Both the position numbers and the translations under genes were made by a program. Below the pieces are notes generated by a model. The model had not been told where the DNA came from and did not search any database. It saw nothing but the letters and a program-made list of their open reading frames with translations. Positions 13,741-13,862 of a stretch of DNA of 13,862 nucleotides are shown here, one piece after another (positions within the stretch are counted from its first letter, which is position 1; the number at the start of each line of letters is the position of its first letter). Source of the stretch: Bacillota bacterium (GTDB lineage: Bacteria > Bacillota > UBA4882 > UBA8346); the NCBI GenBank assembly GCA_003501365.1, contig DNPP01000175.1, forward strand, positions 7,537 to 21,398. The letters run 5' to 3'.

Positions 13741-13862
13741 GTGGTTTTATTACTTTCCGCTTTCGGACCATTGTCGATCGACATGTACCTGCCGGCCCTG
13801 CCAAAAGTAGCACAAACCTTAAACACCGGTGCTTCCCTGGCTCAGCTCAGTCTGACCGCTTG
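13741..13862 (+). CDS. Bcr/CflA-type MFS drug transporter, N-terminal part (start uncertain)
   Basis: The last 122 bases encode LLLSAFGPLSIDMYLPALP followed by KVAQTLNTGASLAQLSLTA, the first transmembrane helix and conserved PLSIDMYLPALP signature of the Bcr/CflA family of proton-driven multidrug exporters. The gene runs off the window. The start is unclear: the frame opens after a TGA at 13723-13725 and has no ATG. GTG at 13741 is possible but lacks a ribosome binding site and leaves a short N-terminus. A GTG at 13730 gives MNKRW, which joined to FLLLSAFG by one extra T would make a typical start, so a frameshift is possible. Confidence 0.75.
   Translation, partial: MVLLLSAFGPLSIDMYLPALPKVAQTLNTGASLAQLSLTA

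Noticed and set aside
1..13862. CRISPR arrays, tRNA or rRNA genes, and insertion sequences
   Set aside because: No regularly spaced repeats, no tRNA-like cloverleaf or TTCRA arm context, no rRNA segments and no transposase fragments were seen by eye.

Overview
The window reads as chromosomal DNA of an endospore-forming Firmicute, probably of the Clostridia or Negativicutes type. The main clues are an SspH-type small acid-soluble spore protein, Gram-positive-type ribosome binding sites (AGGAGG-like), two c-di-GMP-I (GEMM-I) riboswitches, a DUF3793 remnant and moderate-to-low GC. I cannot name the genus from sequence alone.

Layout. Positions 1-2538 hold the end of gltB and all of gltD (NADPH glutamate synthase), closed by a terminator-like hairpin. 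Positions 2539-3032 hold a small, apparently frame-broken ORF. Positions 3033-4439 hold a divergent ThyX-like protein and a dihydrofolate reductase, separated by about 300 nt that fold extensively on paper into a structured RNA I cannot assign. A convergent pair on the minus strand (4436-5560) encodes an iron-sulfur flavoprotein and a GNAT acetyltransferase. Positions 5727-6632 are decayed: a multiply frameshifted galactitol-PTS IIC remnant and a DUF3793 remnant. Positions 6685-8240 carry small genes (a hypothetical protein, SspH, a 45-aa protein, a cold-shock protein) and a truncated cupin fragment.

The right half, all on the minus strand, centres on c-di-GMP signalling. An HD-GYP phosphodiesterase and a methyl-accepting chemotaxis protein each sit behind a closely related c-di-GMP-I riboswitch, and the chemoreceptor also has a 21-codon upstream ORF ending one base before its start. 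Between them lie a CPBP membrane protease-like protein with an HD-domain protein, and a small exported protein built of six 11-residue repeats. The window ends in the start of a Bcr/CflA-type MFS transporter on the plus strand.

How the genes may work together: c-di-GMP probably controls its own hydrolysis (HD-GYP) and a chemoreceptor through twin riboswitches. The ThyX-like/DHFR pair suggests folate and thymidylate metabolism, with the RNA between them a candidate regulator. The strongest leads for something undescribed are that RNA, the ThyX-like protein that lacks the usual RHR signature, and the hendecad-repeat protein. All assignments are by eye; no database search was possible.
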